Below, piece by piece: positions 6,081 through 6,772 of a DNA stretch of 6,772 bases (within the stretch, counting starts at the first letter, position 1; every line of letters begins with the position of its first letter). The position numbers were made by a program, and so were the translations under genes. Origin of the DNA: Sulfuritalea sp. (GTDB lineage: Bacteria > Pseudomonadota > Gammaproteobacteria > Burkholderiales > Rhodocyclaceae); contig JALHNN010000146.1 of assembly GCA_022843505.1 (NCBI GenBank), forward strand, positions 1-6,772. The letters are read 5' to 3'. The notes beneath the pieces were generated by a model, which saw nothing but the letters and a program-made list of their open reading frames with translations, was not told where the DNA came from and searched no databases.

Positions 6081-6100
6081 GTCTTACCTAGTCTTACTTA
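6081..6100. repeat. Tandem 10-bp repeat GTCTTACyTA, possible antitoxin operator
   Basis: GTCTTACCTA (6081-6090) and GTCTTACTTA (6091-6100) are adjacent, differ at one base, and have a period of one helical turn. They lie between the -10-like box and the Shine-Dalgarno of the antitoxin. Many antitoxins with AbrB/MazE-type domains repress their own promoter, so an operator role is plausible; the repeat is direct, whereas such operators are more often inverted. Confidence 0.55.
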
Positions 6101-6110
6101 TGGAGTTGAC

Positions 6111-6377
6111 ATGACCACGGTGCGGGTGTCGAGCAAGGGCCAGATCGTGATTCCGCGCCAGTTGCGCGCGGCCTTCCACATTGAAGCCGGCAGCGAATTG
6201 TCGATCACGGCAGAGGGTGATGAGATTCGTTTACGCCAGGCCGAACAGCGCTTTTCCCGGACCGATGTCGCCACGGGCCTAGGCCTGCTGGCTAAGCCGG
6301 GGCGCAAGGCGCCCGCGCCGGCGGAGATCAAGCGCGCCGTCGGCGAAATGCTGAAACAGAAGAATTCCGCCAGGTGA
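6111..6377 (+). CDS. AbrB/MazE-fold (SpoVT-AbrB) antitoxin, VapB type
   Basis: An 88-residue protein, MTTVRVSSKGQIVIPRQLR at its start, with the swapped-hairpin AbrB DNA-binding domain at about residues 2-45. The signature SSKGQIVIPRQLRAAFHIEAG is followed by the strands ELSITAEGDEIRLRQ. Residues 46-88, with LGLLAKPGRKAP and a charged tail, are where such antitoxins usually wrap around the toxin's active site. It should neutralise the PIN toxin encoded 7 bp downstream and, as usual for VapB proteins, bind its own promoter as dimer or complex. The ATG at 6111 is preceded by GGAG (6102-6105) with a 5-base spacer. Family assignment is firm from sequence and from the adjacent toxin. Confidence 0.92.
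   Translation: MTTVRVSSKGQIVIPRQLRAAFHIEAGSELSITAEGDEIRLRQAEQRFSRTDVATGLGLLAKPGRKAPAPAEIKRAVGEMLKQKNSAR
6372..6377 (+). promoter_or_regulatory. Toxin ribosome binding site overlapping the antitoxin stop
   Basis: AGGTGA at 6372-6377 is a Shine-Dalgarno 7 bases before the toxin ATG and its last three bases are the antitoxin stop codon TGA. Ribosomes ending the antitoxin would sit on it, so toxin translation is probably coupled to that of the antitoxin. Confidence 0.65.
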
Positions 6378-6384
6378 CGCGGCC

Positions 6385-6772
6385 ATGATCGTCCTCGACA
6401 CCAATCTGTTGCTGCGCTACCTGCTCAACGACAATGTCGCGCAGGCGCAGCGCGTCGCGCGCCTCCTCGCGAGCTCACCGCAAGTCACGGTGACGCCGAC
6501 CATCGTCCTTGAACTGGTCTGGGTGCTGGAGTGCAGTGACTGTTCCCGCGCCGAGATCTCCGGTGCGCTGCGCCATGTGCTGGGCCTGCCCAACATGCGC
6601 CTGCCGAGTGAAAGCGCCTTGTATCGCGCCGTGCAATGGTTCGAGCAGGGGGTGGACTTCGCCGACGCGTTGCATCTCGCCTTGTCGCCCGCCACGGCAA
6701 CGGTGATGACTTTCGACAAGGATTTCGTGAGCAAGGCGAAGCGCGCCGAGGCCTTCCCGCCGGTGGCCCTGT
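6385..6772 (+). CDS. VapC-type PIN-domain toxin (ribonuclease), truncated by window edge
   Basis: 129 codons are open from the ATG at 6385 to the end of the window with no stop; VapC proteins of this group are about 130-140 residues, so only a few codons are missing. It begins MIVLDTNLLLRYLLND. The acidic metal-binding residues of the PIN active site are present: D5, E43 in TPTIVLELVWVL, D94 in VDFADALH, and D111 with D113 in TFDKDF. PIN toxins are Mg-dependent endoribonucleases that cleave tRNAs or rRNA and stop translation; the target here cannot be told. It is the second gene of an operon with the AbrB-type antitoxin (7-bp gap). All catalytic positions are kept, so it is likely active. The opposite-strand frames here are shadows. 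Confidence 0.92.
   Translation, partial: MIVLDTNLLLRYLLNDNVAQAQRVARLLASSPQVTVTPTIVLELVWVLECSDCSRAEISGALRHVLGLPNMRLPSESALYRAVQWFEQGVDFADALHLALSPATATVMTFDKDFVSKAKRAEAFPPVAL

Larger units (their letters stand above)
5829..6110. other. Divergent intergenic region between acetyltransferase and toxin-antitoxin genes
   Basis: These 282 bp hold no convincing gene. On the minus strand the acetyltransferase frame stays open for 61 more codons to a TTG at 6011-6009, but that extension is Pro/Ala/Arg-rich, matches nothing in the PatZ family and would start before the usual N-terminus, so I treat it as leader. Contents seen: a GC-rich hairpin (5973-6000), a promoter-like TATGAT (6073-6078) and a tandem repeat (6081-6100) in front of the antitoxin. 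I found no clear promoter for the acetyltransferase. Confidence 0.6.

Noticed and set aside
6417..6734. A 105-codon minus-strand frame opposite the PIN toxin
   Set aside because: The plus strand encodes a PIN domain with all its acidic residues; the minus frame is a shadow.

Overview
The window looks like chromosomal DNA from a GC-rich proteobacterium, most likely beta or gamma. The grounds are the G/C bias at third codon positions, which leaves long spurious open frames opposite the real genes, and families typical of that group: a YhaJ-type LysR regulator, WrbA-like and pirin proteins, and a PatZ/YfiQ-type acetyltransferase. No species can be named from sequence alone. I see no rRNA, tRNA, CRISPR array, insertion sequence or phage gene.

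Left part (1-3175): a divergent locus that I read as a quinone/phenolic stress module. On the minus strand a WrbA-like flavodoxin-fold oxidoreductase (217-792) is followed after 22 bp by the start of a pirin/quercetinase gene that leaves the window at base 1. On the plus strand a YhaJ-like LysR regulator (979-1875) is followed after 37 bp by a 12-helix MFS exporter (1913-3175). The shared 186-bp intergenic region holds a strong T-N11-A inverted repeat (846-884), a 10-bp exact direct repeat and a second short direct repeat, which are good candidates for the regulator's operators. The inferred logic is that the LysR protein senses an aromatic or quinone signal, the flavoprotein and pirin detoxify it, and the MFS pump exports it.

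Middle (3180-5828, minus strand, convergent with the MFS gene across 4 bp): an 882-residue protein lysine acetyltransferase of the PatZ/Pka type, with an acyl-CoA-synthetase-like front part and a C-terminal GNAT domain. The GNAT domain looks intact. The synthetase part has lost both the phospho-histidine loop and the ATP-grasp lysine, so it probably only senses ligands. A (GC)8 tract lies inside this gene, upstream of the GNAT part.

Right part (6111-6772, plus strand): a type II toxin-antitoxin pair, an AbrB/MazE-fold antitoxin and a PIN-domain VapC toxin cut by the window edge a few codons before its expected end. The antitoxin leader carries a promoter-like TATGAT and two nearly identical 10-bp tandem repeats just before the ribosome binding site, a possible autoregulatory operator. 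Between acetyltransferase and antitoxin (5829-6110) there is no convincing gene, only a leader with a GC-rich hairpin.

Nothing here is an obviously new class of system. The most interesting points are the operator architecture of the divergent quinone module, the doubly degenerate acetyltransferase regulatory domain, and the tandem repeats of the toxin-antitoxin leader.
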